A DNA stretch of 9,886 nucleotides from Candidatus Omnitrophota bacterium (GCA_023819545.1 JAMWCA010000039.1:1-9886); one strand, 5' to 3'; positions 1 through 6,569 are shown, counted from the first letter of the stretch. Program-made: numbers and translations. Notes: a model not told the origin generated them from the sequence alone.

Positions 1-649
1 CTTGATAAATATCAGGACCAAAAGGGACAAGTCGGACAGGCCAACCAAGTTGAATTCCACTTTCTCTTAATTGTTCTGCAAATCTTTTACCATTATTTTC
101 ACCACACATAAAAACATATAAGTTCTTTTCTATTAATTCTGTTGCTATTTTTACTGCTGTTTCATTATCTGGAACAGAACCAATCACTGCAGCAAATCCA
201 GGAGCAGTTCCATCAACAAATTCTATCCCTCTTTTCCTTAAAATTATATCATTTGCTGCTCCAAGCCATATTCTATCTTCAGGTGGTTCTTCTTCTGGAT
301 AATAAAAATCCGGATTTTCAACATATCTTATTGCTTCCATCATTTCTTCAGCAAAAAGAGTTGCCATTCCAGCATCTAAAACAGGTCCAAGATATGGCAA
401 ATGGCAATCTTTATATACTGGGTCAGGAAGTAAATCATTACATATTTTAAAAACTTTTTCCATATGTGATAATTTTGAAACAGGTATTCCAAGTATTCCA
501 TATATTATAGGCAAGTAATAGGCAGTATCAGGGAAAGCAACATCTTGATTTAATCCATATTTATCAACTGCTTGTTTCCATTTGTTTTCAGCCATTTTTA
601 CAATTTTATGAGCACCATTTATTGCAGCAGAAGCAATTATCTTTGACAT
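1..649 (-). CDS. acsB: Acetyl-CoA synthase (CO-methylating) catalytic subunit AcsB, N-terminal part, runs off the left edge
   Basis: AcsB joins CO (from the CODH subunit), a methyl group (from the corrinoid Fe-S protein) and CoA to make acetyl-CoA in the cytoplasm, the last step of the Wood-Ljungdahl pathway. Only the first 216 codons are present of a family usually about 730 residues long. The clearest match is FPDTAYYLPII at residues 39-49, which aligns with the YPDTAYYLPVI of the Moorella protein. The segment EEMMEAIRYVENPD (101-114) also fits. This N-terminal domain contacts CODH in bacterial complexes and is missing from archaeal CdhC, which points to a bacterium. The A-cluster cysteines lie in the C-terminal half, outside the window. 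The start is fixed by a strong AGGAGG at 655-660, 5 nt upstream of the ATG. The start overlaps the end of the preceding small gene by 13 nt, so translation is probably coupled. Confidence 0.93.
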   Translation of the reverse strand, partial: MSKIIASAAINGAHKIVKMAENKWKQAVDKYGLNQDVAFPDTAYYLPIIYGILGIPVSKLSHMEKVFKICNDLLPDPVYKDCHLPYLGPVLDAGMATLFAEEMMEAIRYVENPDFYYPEEEPPEDRIWLGAANDIILRKRGIEFVDGTAPGFAAVIGSVPDNETAVKIATELIEKNLYVFMCGENNGKRFAEQLRESGIQLGWPVRLVPFGPDIYQ

Positions 650-990
650 TCCATCCTCCTTTCTTCTCTCAATTTTCCAGCATAGTAAATAAATGGATTA
701 AAATAATTTTCCCATAACTTATCACTTGATTTAAATTCGTTTTTACCGTAAAAATAATCAATAAGAATTTCTTTTAATCTGCAAATTTCTTTTAATCTCT
801 TTTTATTCTTTGGGTCAATTTTTGTTAGGTCAATTAGTTCAATTGCTTTTTCAATTGAAACATTAAAATATTTTTGATTTTTATTTTTCCAATTTATCCC
901 TCTTAAAACTTCTATTCCTATATTTGCCATCTGTTCAACAAAATCAAATTCAAACCATTTACCATTTGCTAACGATTTATAGTAAGTCAT
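637..990 (-). CDS. Unrecognised 117-residue helical protein between cooS and acsB
   Basis: I cannot assign a function. The protein is short, charged and probably all-helical, with no signal peptide, membrane segment or metal-binding cysteine cluster. A conserved-looking N-terminal stretch reads GKWFEFDFVEQMANIGIEVL (10-29). A segment IELIDLTKIDPKNKKRLKEI (50-69) follows, then aromatic-rich DYFYGKNEF (78-86). The general look (short, EQMANIG then ELIDLT then RLKEI) recalls small uncharacterised proteins of anaerobic bacteria and archaea, but that is memory, not a search. It overlaps the upstream DUF5674 gene by 14 nt and acsB by 13 nt, so all three are probably co-translated. No good Shine-Dalgarno precedes its ATG at 990, which also fits coupling. 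The gene looks intact. It might act on CODH/ACS, or simply be a passenger together with the DUF5674 gene. Confidence 0.82.
   Translation of the reverse strand: MTYYKSLANGKWFEFDFVEQMANIGIEVLRGINWKNKNQKYFNVSIEKAIELIDLTKIDPKNKKRLKEICRLKEILIDYFYGKNEFKSSDKLWENYFNPFIYYAGKLREERRMECQR
655..660 (-). promoter_or_regulatory. Strong Shine-Dalgarno for acsB
   Basis: On the minus strand AGGAGG lies 5 nt before the acsB ATG at 649. It sits inside the last codons of the upstream 117-residue gene. It supports this start and suggests acsB is initiated efficiently even though its start overlaps the preceding frame. Confidence 0.8.
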
Positions 991-1333
991 TTATAACCAA
1001 CTTTTCTACAATCTTTTTAATTTTTTCTTTTATTTCTGGGTCTTCTATATCTCTTGACTTATTTCCAAGAGAAGGTTTTATATTTATAACAGAACCAAAC
1101 TCAATGAAATTCTCTTTTTCATCTGGATAAAGATTGATACCCCATAAGTTTTCATGTTTTGAACCATTCTCAAGTAATAGTGCTTCCTCATCTGAATGAA
1201 GTTCTCCACCAATGACTAAAATTTCTTTTTCTATATCTACTACTCCTTTAACAAGAATATCAAACATTTCTTCTGCAATCTTTTTTAATTCTGACATTTT
1301 TATTTTATTATCACTGCTAACTATCTTTATCAT
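977..1333 (-). CDS. DUF5674 family protein, 118 residues
   Basis: A small soluble protein of unknown biochemical role. The match to DUF5674 rests on remembered family motifs: GELHSDEE (43-50), ENGSKHENLWGINLYP (55-70), SVINIKPSLGNKSR (81-94) and DPEI (98-101). The acidic and histidine-rich HSDEE stretch could bind a metal or form an active site, but that is inference. The start is set by an ATGA overlap: the last bases of the cooS stop codon region (1330-1333) contain the ATG. The end overlaps the next gene by 14 nt. The position between cooS and acsB is unusual, because those two genes are usually adjacent or separated only by other pathway genes. The length is normal for the family and the frame is intact. 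Confidence 0.8.
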   Translation of the reverse strand: MIKIVSSDNKIKMSELKKIAEEMFDILVKGVVDIEKEILVIGGELHSDEEALLLENGSKHENLWGINLYPDEKENFIEFGSVINIKPSLGNKSRDIEDPEIKEKIKKIVEKLVINDLL

Positions 1334-3219
1334 TCAAGTTCTCTTCTCATAGCCATATCATAAAGGACTCTTTCTCTTGCTTTATCTATTCCAAGTTTCT
1401 TTCTTTTTTCATCAATATGTTTAAGCATTAAATCAGCAATTTTATCAGGGTCATCTTCAAAAGCCCATTTCCCACCAACTTCTTTTTCAATTTCTTCAAA
1501 TAAATACTTTGTTAGATTTTTGCTTCCAAATGTAGGCCATGTAACTCCAAAAACAATAAAAAGACCTGATGAAACAAGATACTGTCCTATACTTAATGCC
1601 TTTTCACTCATCCATTCAGGTGCACAACCAGCAGCAGGCAATTCCGATATATCATCTCCAAGTCCTCCTTCTTTAACAACACAAGTCGCAGCCATTAAAA
1701 TCCTTGAATTATCAACACAACTTCCCATATGAATAACAGGAGGAATACCAACTGCTTCACATACTTCTCTTAATCCTTTTCCAGCATAATCCAATCCTTT
1801 TACCGAATCCATAAACCCTGCTTTTGCACAAGCAATTGCTGAACAACCTGTTTGAAGAACAAGAACATCATTTTCAATAAGTTTACTTACAAGTTTTAAA
1901 TGAATTTGGTCATGAGCAACTTTTGGATTATTACAACCAACAACTCCTGCAATCCCTCTTATCTTTCCATTTATTATATTGTCATTTAAAGGTCTATATG
2001 ATGCTCTAAATCTACCTCCAAGAATGTAATAGATACTCTCATAAGAAAAACCTCCAACTAAATCCATTTGTGTTTCTGGTATCACAACATCTTCTTTCTT
2101 TCTATTTTCAAAATTTTCAATAGCCATCTTAACTATTTCTTTTGCCTTTTCTAATGCAGTTTCTTCTGTAAATTGAACATGAATTGCTCCTGGTATTTTT
2201 GCTTTTTCTGATGTTGTTATAATTTTTGTATGGAAACAGGATGAAATTTCTGGTAAAGAAGCCATTATACATTGAACATCAACAACCATAAGTTCCACTG
2301 CTCCTGTAGTTATTGCCATTTCCTGATTTAAGAAATTTCCTATAATTGGAATTCCATGTCTCATTAAAACCTCATTCGCAGTGCAGCATATTCCTCCTAT
2401 ATTTATTCCTTTTGCTCCTTTTTGTTTTGCAAGATTTATAAGTTCTGGGTCTTCTGCTGCAACAACAATCATTTCAGATAAAAGTGGTTCATGTCCATGA
2501 ACGATTATATTTACATAGTCCTGATTTAAAACACCAAAATTTACACGACCTAAAATTGGTTCAGGCGTTCCAAATAATATATCTTGTAAATCAGTTGCTA
2601 TCATTGAACCACCCCATCCATCAGAAAGTGCACACCTTTGTGCCTGTTTCATTAAATTATAATAATCCTGGTCTGTGCCCATATGAGTTCTGTGAAGTGC
2701 TTCAACAACCTCTCTATCAATTCCTCTTGGTGTTATTCCTAATTCAGCCCAGATTTTTTGCCTTTTTAATGGTGCTCTTTTTGTAAATATTAATTGGCCT
2801 TCTTGTTGACCAAATTGAAATAAACAAATTTCGCCAACTTTTTCAGCAATCTCTTCTATCTTTTTACCATTTATATCTATCCCGAGTTCAAGAGCAAGTT
2901 TAATAAGTTTAAACTCATCTTTAATTTCATAACCAACTGCCTCTTTTCTTGCTACTTTAATAAATGTTTCTGCTACTGCCCTTCCATGGTCTGAATGTGC
3001 ACTTGCTCCAACAGCAATTTTTCTTAATAAATTCCTTGCAACTATTGTATCTTCATCAGCACCACATACACCTTTTTTAGAACCTTTTTCAGTTTGTATT
3101 ATTCTGCATGGACCCATAGAACAATTTCTACAACATATTTCAAGTATTCCAAATTTACATTGAGGTTTCTGTAATTTTAATCTTTCATCAAATAGAGTTA
3201 ATTTTTTTTCTCCATTCAT
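1330..3219 (-). CDS. cooS: Anaerobic Ni-carbon monoxide dehydrogenase catalytic subunit (CooS/AcsA)
   Basis: Interconverts CO and CO2 at a Ni-Fe-S C-cluster. In this operon it should reduce CO2 to CO for acetyl-CoA synthase. The 629 residues match the usual CooS length. N-terminal cysteines follow the family pattern: C21 and C29 for the D-cluster shared between subunits, then C30, C33, C38 and C52 for the B-cluster. C-cluster candidates are all present: HGH (241-243), GICCTANE (276-283), VDVQC317, VVGC429, QTGC459SAIAC, MGSC501 and catalytic-type lysine K540 in APEWMSEK. The SAHSDHGR stretch (73-80) supplies the histidines linked to proton transfer. Nothing essential is missing, so it should be active. 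GGAGGA at 3225-3230 lies 5 nt before the ATG. It ends in an ATGA overlap with the DUF5674 gene. Because of its place in the acs operon it may also be named acsA. Confidence 0.96.
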   Translation of the reverse strand: MNGEKKLTLFDERLKLQKPQCKFGILEICCRNCSMGPCRIIQTEKGSKKGVCGADEDTIVARNLLRKIAVGASAHSDHGRAVAETFIKVARKEAVGYEIKDEFKLIKLALELGIDINGKKIEEIAEKVGEICLFQFGQQEGQLIFTKRAPLKRQKIWAELGITPRGIDREVVEALHRTHMGTDQDYYNLMKQAQRCALSDGWGGSMIATDLQDILFGTPEPILGRVNFGVLNQDYVNIIVHGHEPLLSEMIVVAAEDPELINLAKQKGAKGINIGGICCTANEVLMRHGIPIIGNFLNQEMAITTGAVELMVVDVQCIMASLPEISSCFHTKIITTSEKAKIPGAIHVQFTEETALEKAKEIVKMAIENFENRKKEDVVIPETQMDLVGGFSYESIYYILGGRFRASYRPLNDNIINGKIRGIAGVVGCNNPKVAHDQIHLKLVSKLIENDVLVLQTGCSAIACAKAGFMDSVKGLDYAGKGLREVCEAVGIPPVIHMGSCVDNSRILMAATCVVKEGGLGDDISELPAAGCAPEWMSEKALSIGQYLVSSGLFIVFGVTWPTFGSKNLTKYLFEEIEKEVGGKWAFEDDPDKIADLMLKHIDEKRKKLGIDKARERVLYDMAMRRELE

Positions 3220-3262
3220 TTTATTCCTCCAGTTAATGAAAAGTTGATTATATTAATTTTTT

Positions 3263-4198
3263 TCATTTCATATCATTTATAAGTTTTTCTATCAATTTTG
3301 CTGTTTCTGGATGCCTTATTACAACGATATCTGCACCTGCAAGTAAAAGTAATGTAGCAGTTATCGCTTCAAACATAATTCCTCTTTCCTTTTGCTTTCC
3401 AAGTTTAATATCAATATCTTCAGGAGAATTTACTTCCTTTATTTTCCATACTTCCTTTGATAAATAACAATATAAGGGAAAAGCAAGTTTATCATCTCCC
3501 TGTAAAAGTCCAGCAATTCTATCTCTTTCCATTACAGAATATGTATATTCAATCCCATATCCAAGTGCACCAACAGTTGGGTCCATAATGATTTTATTTT
3601 CAGGAACACCAAGTTCAAGAAGTAAAATATTTAGTTGTTTTGCAAGGTTTATATCAATTGGAGTGGATGCAATTACAACATGTTTATAAGCGATTGCACT
3701 TGCTCCTATTTGTTTATAATTTTTATCAACAACAGGTCCAATTGCTACATTTTTACCACTTGCAACTTCACATACCATCTTTAATACACTTATATCTTTT
3801 TCAACATTACCTGTTCCCCAGAAAAATAAGGGAATATCTATTTCATTTACAATTTTTTCAATAATCGGTCTTATATCTTCTGCAGATTTGTTCATTCCAT
3901 TTGGGTCTGTTGAATTTAAGAATATAGTTAGACATTTAGCACCATACTCATTTATAGATTTTTTAGCCCAACTTAAAGGGTCATTTATAACATCTTTATA
4001 AGGAGTAAGACATACTTCAGGCCATTCTTCAGGAACACTATCCCATACCTCAAAAGATATCACTGGTTCATTTGGAACTTGTCCTTCAAAAGAGTGGAAA
4101 TTTAAACATGTTTGTCCACCTATTTTTATTTTTTTATCACCTGTTCCTATCTCAACTTCTCTTATTTTCCCAGTATATTTAAGTTTTAAATCTTCCAT
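3263..4198 (-). CDS. acsD: Corrinoid iron-sulfur protein small subunit (acetyl-CoA decarbonylase/synthase delta subunit)
   Basis: Small subunit of the heterodimeric corrinoid Fe-S protein that carries the methyl group from methyltetrahydrofolate to acetyl-CoA synthase. It has a TIM-barrel fold and sits against the B12 cofactor held mainly by the large subunit. At 311 residues it is close to the usual ~320. Matching family stretches are IGGQT (26-30), HSFEGQVPNEPVISFEV (35-51), GNVEKDISVLK (130-140), DINLAKQLNILL (182-193), DPTVGALGYGIEYTYSVMER (206-225) and FEAITATLLLLAGADIVVIRHPE (276 onward). AAGGAGAATAT precedes the ATG, and the gap to the upstream 56-residue gene is 12 nt. cooS follows after 43 nt. 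The partner large subunit (acsC/cdhE) is not in the window and would be expected beyond the left edge or elsewhere in the genome. It may also be called cdhD. Confidence 0.95.
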   Translation of the reverse strand: MEDLKLKYTGKIREVEIGTGDKKIKIGGQTCLNFHSFEGQVPNEPVISFEVWDSVPEEWPEVCLTPYKDVINDPLSWAKKSINEYGAKCLTIFLNSTDPNGMNKSAEDIRPIIEKIVNEIDIPLFFWGTGNVEKDISVLKMVCEVASGKNVAIGPVVDKNYKQIGASAIAYKHVVIASTPIDINLAKQLNILLLELGVPENKIIMDPTVGALGYGIEYTYSVMERDRIAGLLQGDDKLAFPLYCYLSKEVWKIKEVNSPEDIDIKLGKQKERGIMFEAITATLLLLAGADIVVIRHPETAKLIEKLINDMK

Positions 4199-4210
4199 AT
4201 ATTCTCCTTT

Positions 4211-4381
4211 TTATGCAGGTGTTTTTCTTTTTTCACTTCCATATCCCTCACCAAACCAGTATCTTTCACTTACTTTTAAAAATTTTACAATTTCATCTCT
4301 ATTTTCAAACTTTTTCCATTTTAGAGGTTTTTCTGGTTTTCCTTCTTTATATGTCTCGCCAAGAACTTTTTTATCATCCAT
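4211..4381 (-). CDS. Unrecognised 56-residue protein between cooC and acsD
   Basis: A small, basic, tryptophan-containing protein of unknown function. It starts MDDKKVLGETYKEGKPEKP, has a central lysine-rich KPLKWKKFENRDEIVKFLKV (18-37) and ends with RYWFGEGYG (40-48) and a basic tail. There is no cysteine, signal peptide or membrane segment. Evidence that it is real: the ATG is preceded by a near-perfect GGAGGAG only 4 nt upstream, its start overlaps the cooC stop by 8 nt (ATGGATGA), and its stop lies 12 nt before acsD. The spacing leaves no room for another product and fits the operon exactly. It could be an assembly or docking factor for CODH/ACS, but this is inference from position only. 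Confidence 0.78.
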   Translation of the reverse strand: MDDKKVLGETYKEGKPEKPLKWKKFENRDEIVKFLKVSERYWFGEGYGSEKRKTPA

Positions 4382-5138
4382 TTTTCTCCTCCATTTTTCT
4401 AACTATATCTTCAACATAATTTAAAATCTCTGGAACTGCTTGCCATGGTGTTTTACCTTCCAATTCACTTTTTTTAAATTCTTCAAAATAAGGAATAAAA
4501 CCAAGAATTCTCATACTACTTAATTTTTCAATTAAAAAATTTTTTTCTTCTTGGCTTTCAATCTTATTTCCAACCACACCAATATTTTTTATTTTTATAT
4601 CATTTGCAAGTTTTTCAATCCTTTTTGTTGTCTCTATACTTTTTTCAGTTGGTTCAGAAATAATAATAAGCCAGTCAATTCCTTCAGTTGTTCCTCTTCC
4701 AAGATGTTCAATCCCTGCTTCCATATCAAGAATAACAATTTCATCTCTTTTCAGAATTAAATTTCTTAAAACTGCTTTTAAAAAAGCATTTTCTGGACAC
4801 ATACATCCAAGACCGCCACCTCTAACTGTTCCCATAATTCCTAAAAGTAAATTTCCATTCTTATAAAAAAATTTTTCAGGAATATCATCAACTTCAGGAT
4901 TCATTTTAAAAAAAATTGCTCTTTCATCTGGTTTTGTTCCAGTTCTTTCAGCAATAATCTCTTTAAGTTCAATCAATGGAGTAATTTCTTGTTTAATATT
5001 TAGAGTAGTTTTTAAATTAGAATCAGGGTCTGCATCAATTAAAATAACTTTTTTTCCTTTTTTTAAATATACCTGTGATAGACAAGCAGAAACTGTAGTT
5101 TTACCTGTCCCTCCTTTTCCTGATATTGCAATTTTCAT
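4374..5138 (-). CDS. cooC: CooC-type nickel-insertion ATPase for CODH/ACS
   Basis: A MinD/ParA-like P-loop ATPase that binds nickel and uses ATP-driven dimerisation to help load it into the CODH C-cluster. The 254 residues match the usual CooC length. The deviant Walker A motif is GKGGTGKTT (7-15) with the signature lysine at K8. IDADPDSNL (34-42) is the switch region, and VILDMEAGIEHLGRG (135-149) carries the Walker B aspartate. The nickel-binding CxC is present as C112-M-C114 in GLGCMCPE, at the same residue numbers I recall for CooC1. It is the first gene of the operon. The ATG follows almost directly after the -10 element, with no Shine-Dalgarno. The start is still secure, because the P-loop begins at residue 7. 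An AcsF-type maturation factor for AcsB is a close relative and an alternative name. Confidence 0.93.
   Translation of the reverse strand: MKIAISGKGGTGKTTVSACLSQVYLKKGKKVILIDADPDSNLKTTLNIKQEITPLIELKEIIAERTGTKPDERAIFFKMNPEVDDIPEKFFYKNGNLLLGIMGTVRGGGLGCMCPENAFLKAVLRNLILKRDEIVILDMEAGIEHLGRGTTEGIDWLIIISEPTEKSIETTKRIEKLANDIKIKNIGVVGNKIESQEEKNFLIEKLSSMRILGFIPYFEEFKKSELEGKTPWQAVPEILNYVEDIVRKMEEKNG
4386..4392 (-). promoter_or_regulatory. Shine-Dalgarno GGAGGAG that supports the 56-residue gene
   Basis: The strongest ribosome binding site in the operon lies inside the last codons of cooC, 4 nt before the ATG at 4381. It is the main reason for treating the short frame as a gene, since acsD has its own separate AAGGAG. 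Confidence 0.75.
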
Positions 5139-5147
5139 AAGAGGATA

Positions 5148-5176
5148 ATTTTAAAACAAAAAATTTTAAAAGTCAA
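5148..5176 (-). promoter_or_regulatory. Sigma70-type promoter of the CODH/ACS operon
   Basis: On the minus strand TTGACT (5176-5171) is followed by a 17-nt spacer and TAAAAT (5153-5148), each hexamer one base off consensus. Transcription should begin around 5142-5140, only a few bases before the cooC ATG at 5138. The surrounding sequence is very A+T-rich, so a chance match is possible, but both hexamers and the spacing are good. No other likely promoter appears in front of the downstream genes, which are tightly packed. Confidence 0.6.
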
Positions 5177-5282
5177 ATTTTCTTTTCTTTCGGGTTAGGA
5201 CATAGTATCCAAAATCCAAAAATTAAATATTTACACCTCGTAAGTGTCATTTTGGAATCTAATTTTCTTTAGTTCTAACATC

Positions 5283-5483
5283 TTACATATCATCATTTCC
5301 ATTTTTCAGACCTTTAAAATTTTGAAGTTTTTTCTGCAGGTCTTCTTCATTGTTAATTTCTTTTAATCGCATTTCGTAGAAATTGATAAGATCAATTACA
5401 GATATTTGTTTTATTTTCACATTTTCTTCTTTACGTATTAACTTTGAACTTCCACTTTGCGTAATTATCCAAACTTCCTTATC
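5283..5483 (-). pseudogene. In-frame C-terminal continuation of the nuclease gene after a TAA stop (66 residues)
   Basis: Directly after the TAA at 5486-5484, the same frame stays open for 66 codons to a TAA at 5285-5283. It starts DKEVWIITQSGSSKLIRKEE and continues with IKQISVIDLINFYEMRLKEI. No ATG or Shine-Dalgarno is near its beginning. The peptide looks like genuine protein: beta-strand VWIIT, then a helix DLINFYEMRL. It joins smoothly onto the end of the upstream product (LWEIKD). It is best read as the severed end of that gene, cut off by a nonsense change (for example AAA to TAA), by a sequencing error, or bypassed by readthrough. Confidence 0.65.
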
Positions 5484-6503
5484 TTAATCTTTAATTTCCC
5501 ATAAAGTATTCTTATCTATATTTAATTTATCGGATTTCAGTTTATTAGCGTAGTTATTTATTTGCTCATGTTTGTCTTTAATATCTTTTAATGTTGCATC
5601 ATATATTACTACAAGTTTTCCTATTCTGAAAACACCATCTGATAAACCCGCTTGTTTGCTTTTATTGTACCTAATAATATCATTAATTCCAATAAGTTTA
5701 ATCAGGTAATAAATAAATTCTTCAAATTTTTCCCAATTTTTAGTTTCTTGAAGTTCTTTAAAAAATGGAGGCAGTAAATTTTCATGCTCTTTTTCCCATC
5801 CCTGTATCTTATCCAATCTTTCTATGCCATACAAAAACCATCCTGGATTAGTAGGTAACCTAATAGGCAAGATATCTAAATCTTTTATTTCATTATCTAA
5901 TTTCACTTTAAATTTCAAATTCTCCCCTTCCTTTTTGACATCTAAAACTTTACCTTTGTATACATGTTCAATTTCATTACTTATATTTTGTTTCATTTTC
6001 ACAAAATAAGTTACGACTTCATTGGCTTTGGTAGGGTCATTAAATATCTGTTCAGGGACAAAGTTCTTCGTATAATAAGTTATGCCATTTTTTAATCCAA
6101 CCCAATGATTTTCCCAATGTGTAACCATTACAAAAAAGTATGTGCGGAAATATCTATCTAAGATAATTTCATAAATATACCATCCGGACTTTTTTGGTAA
6201 TTCTATAGGCAAAATATCAAAATTTTCAATTTTCTTTTCTAATTCAATTTTGAATTTAACTTTTTCATCTTCTTCCTCAATATTCCAAATTTTTCCTTTA
6301 TAGATATGTTCAACTTTAGAACTATCTTTTTCCTTAATTTTCACAAAATAAGTGTTAACGCCATTGGCTGAACTGAGATTATTGAGTAATTGTTCAGGTA
6401 TAAGTTTCTTTGTGTAAAAAGTTATATTATTTTTTAACTCATCCCAATGGTTTTCCCAATGTGTAACCAACATAAAGAAACAAGTTTTCATATAGGTATC
6501 CAT
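5484..6503 (-). CDS. Duplicated-module protein with probable PD-(D/E)XK-like nuclease domain, C-terminus interrupted
   Basis: I do not recognise the exact family. The first part holds two tandem copies of one module, residues 8-112 and 122-226, offset by exactly 114 residues without gaps and about half identical by my count. Shared marks are VTHWENHW, PEQ, TYFVK, YKGK, DILPI and GW. The pattern of strands with YFVK and YKGK loosely resembles PUA/EVE-type reader domains, which is inference. The last part has the look of a PD-(D/E)XK nuclease: helix with E261/E262, then LSDGVFRIGKLVVIYDAT (287-304, D289 and D302) and QINNYANKLKS (314-324). A DAT replaces the usual ExK, so catalytic ability is uncertain. 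A TAA ends the frame at residue 339, but sensible sequence continues beyond it. hsdR lies 118 nt upstream on the same strand, so a role in restriction is plausible, perhaps against modified DNA. The first ATG has no clear Shine-Dalgarno; M5 is an alternative start. Confidence 0.7.
   Translation of the reverse strand: MDTYMKTCFFMLVTHWENHWDELKNNITFYTKKLIPEQLLNNLSSANGVNTYFVKIKEKDSSKVEHIYKGKIWNIEEEDEKVKFKIELEKKIENFDILPIELPKKSGWYIYEIILDRYFRTYFFVMVTHWENHWVGLKNGITYYTKNFVPEQIFNDPTKANEVVTYFVKMKQNISNEIEHVYKGKVLDVKKEGENLKFKVKLDNEIKDLDILPIRLPTNPGWFLYGIERLDKIQGWEKEHENLLPPFFKELQETKNWEKFEEFIYYLIKLIGINDIIRYNKSKQAGLSDGVFRIGKLVVIYDATLKDIKDKHEQINNYANKLKSDKLNIDKNTLWEIKD
5826..6140 (-). repeat. Second copy of the duplicated ~105-residue module
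   Basis: Encodes residues 122-226. It matches the first copy without gaps. The diverged remainder shows the duplication is not recent, while the aromatic and histidine positions (VTHWENHW, TYFVK, YKGK, GW) are kept in both copies, so both are probably functional. Confidence 0.85.
6168..6482 (-). repeat. First copy of the duplicated ~105-residue module
   Basis: Encodes residues 8-112 of the nuclease-like protein. The copy is 342 nt from its partner at 5826-6140. At the DNA level the stretch around VTHWENHW (near 6443-6460) is nearly identical to the partner (near 6101-6118), showing an intragenic duplication. Confidence 0.85.
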
Positions 6504-6569
6504 AGTTTTAAACTTAATATTTTTCTATCAATTTCTCTTTTTATAAAAAACTCTCTTTTCATTGTTTTT

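Larger units (their letters stand above)
1..5176 (-). other. CODH/ACS operon (cooC-56aa-acsD-cooS-DUF5674-117aa-acsB...)
   Basis: Seven co-directional genes have junctions of 8-nt overlap, 12-nt gap, 43-nt gap, 4-nt overlap, 14-nt overlap and 13-nt overlap. No terminator-like hairpin separates them. This arrangement is best explained by a single transcript starting near 5141 and continuing past the left edge. The four recognised genes belong to the carbonyl branch of the Wood-Ljungdahl pathway. The three small genes are of unknown role. Confidence 0.8.

Noticed and set aside
142..450. 102-residue plus-strand open frame near the left edge
   Set aside because: It is antisense to clear AcsB sequence and dominated by L, Q and H. 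It is a shadow frame.
5233..5247. Short inverted repeat (ACAC...GTGT, 4-5 bp arms) between the nuclease remnant and the cooC promoter, followed by a T-rich stretch on the minus strand
   Set aside because: It could be a weak terminator for the hsdR side or an operator, but the stem is too short and partly wobble-paired, and the T-run is broken, so it is not distinguishable from chance.
5484..5486. TAA read as a reassigned sense codon
   Set aside because: TAA serves as the normal stop of other genes here, including hsdR and the 56-residue gene, and no other gene has an internal TAA. A local mutation or error is more likely.
6488..6562. 24-residue frame on the minus strand overlapping the start of the nuclease-like gene
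   Set aside because: No good ribosome binding site, no recognisable sequence, and too short to separate from chance in A+T-rich intergenic DNA. It could at most be a leader peptide.
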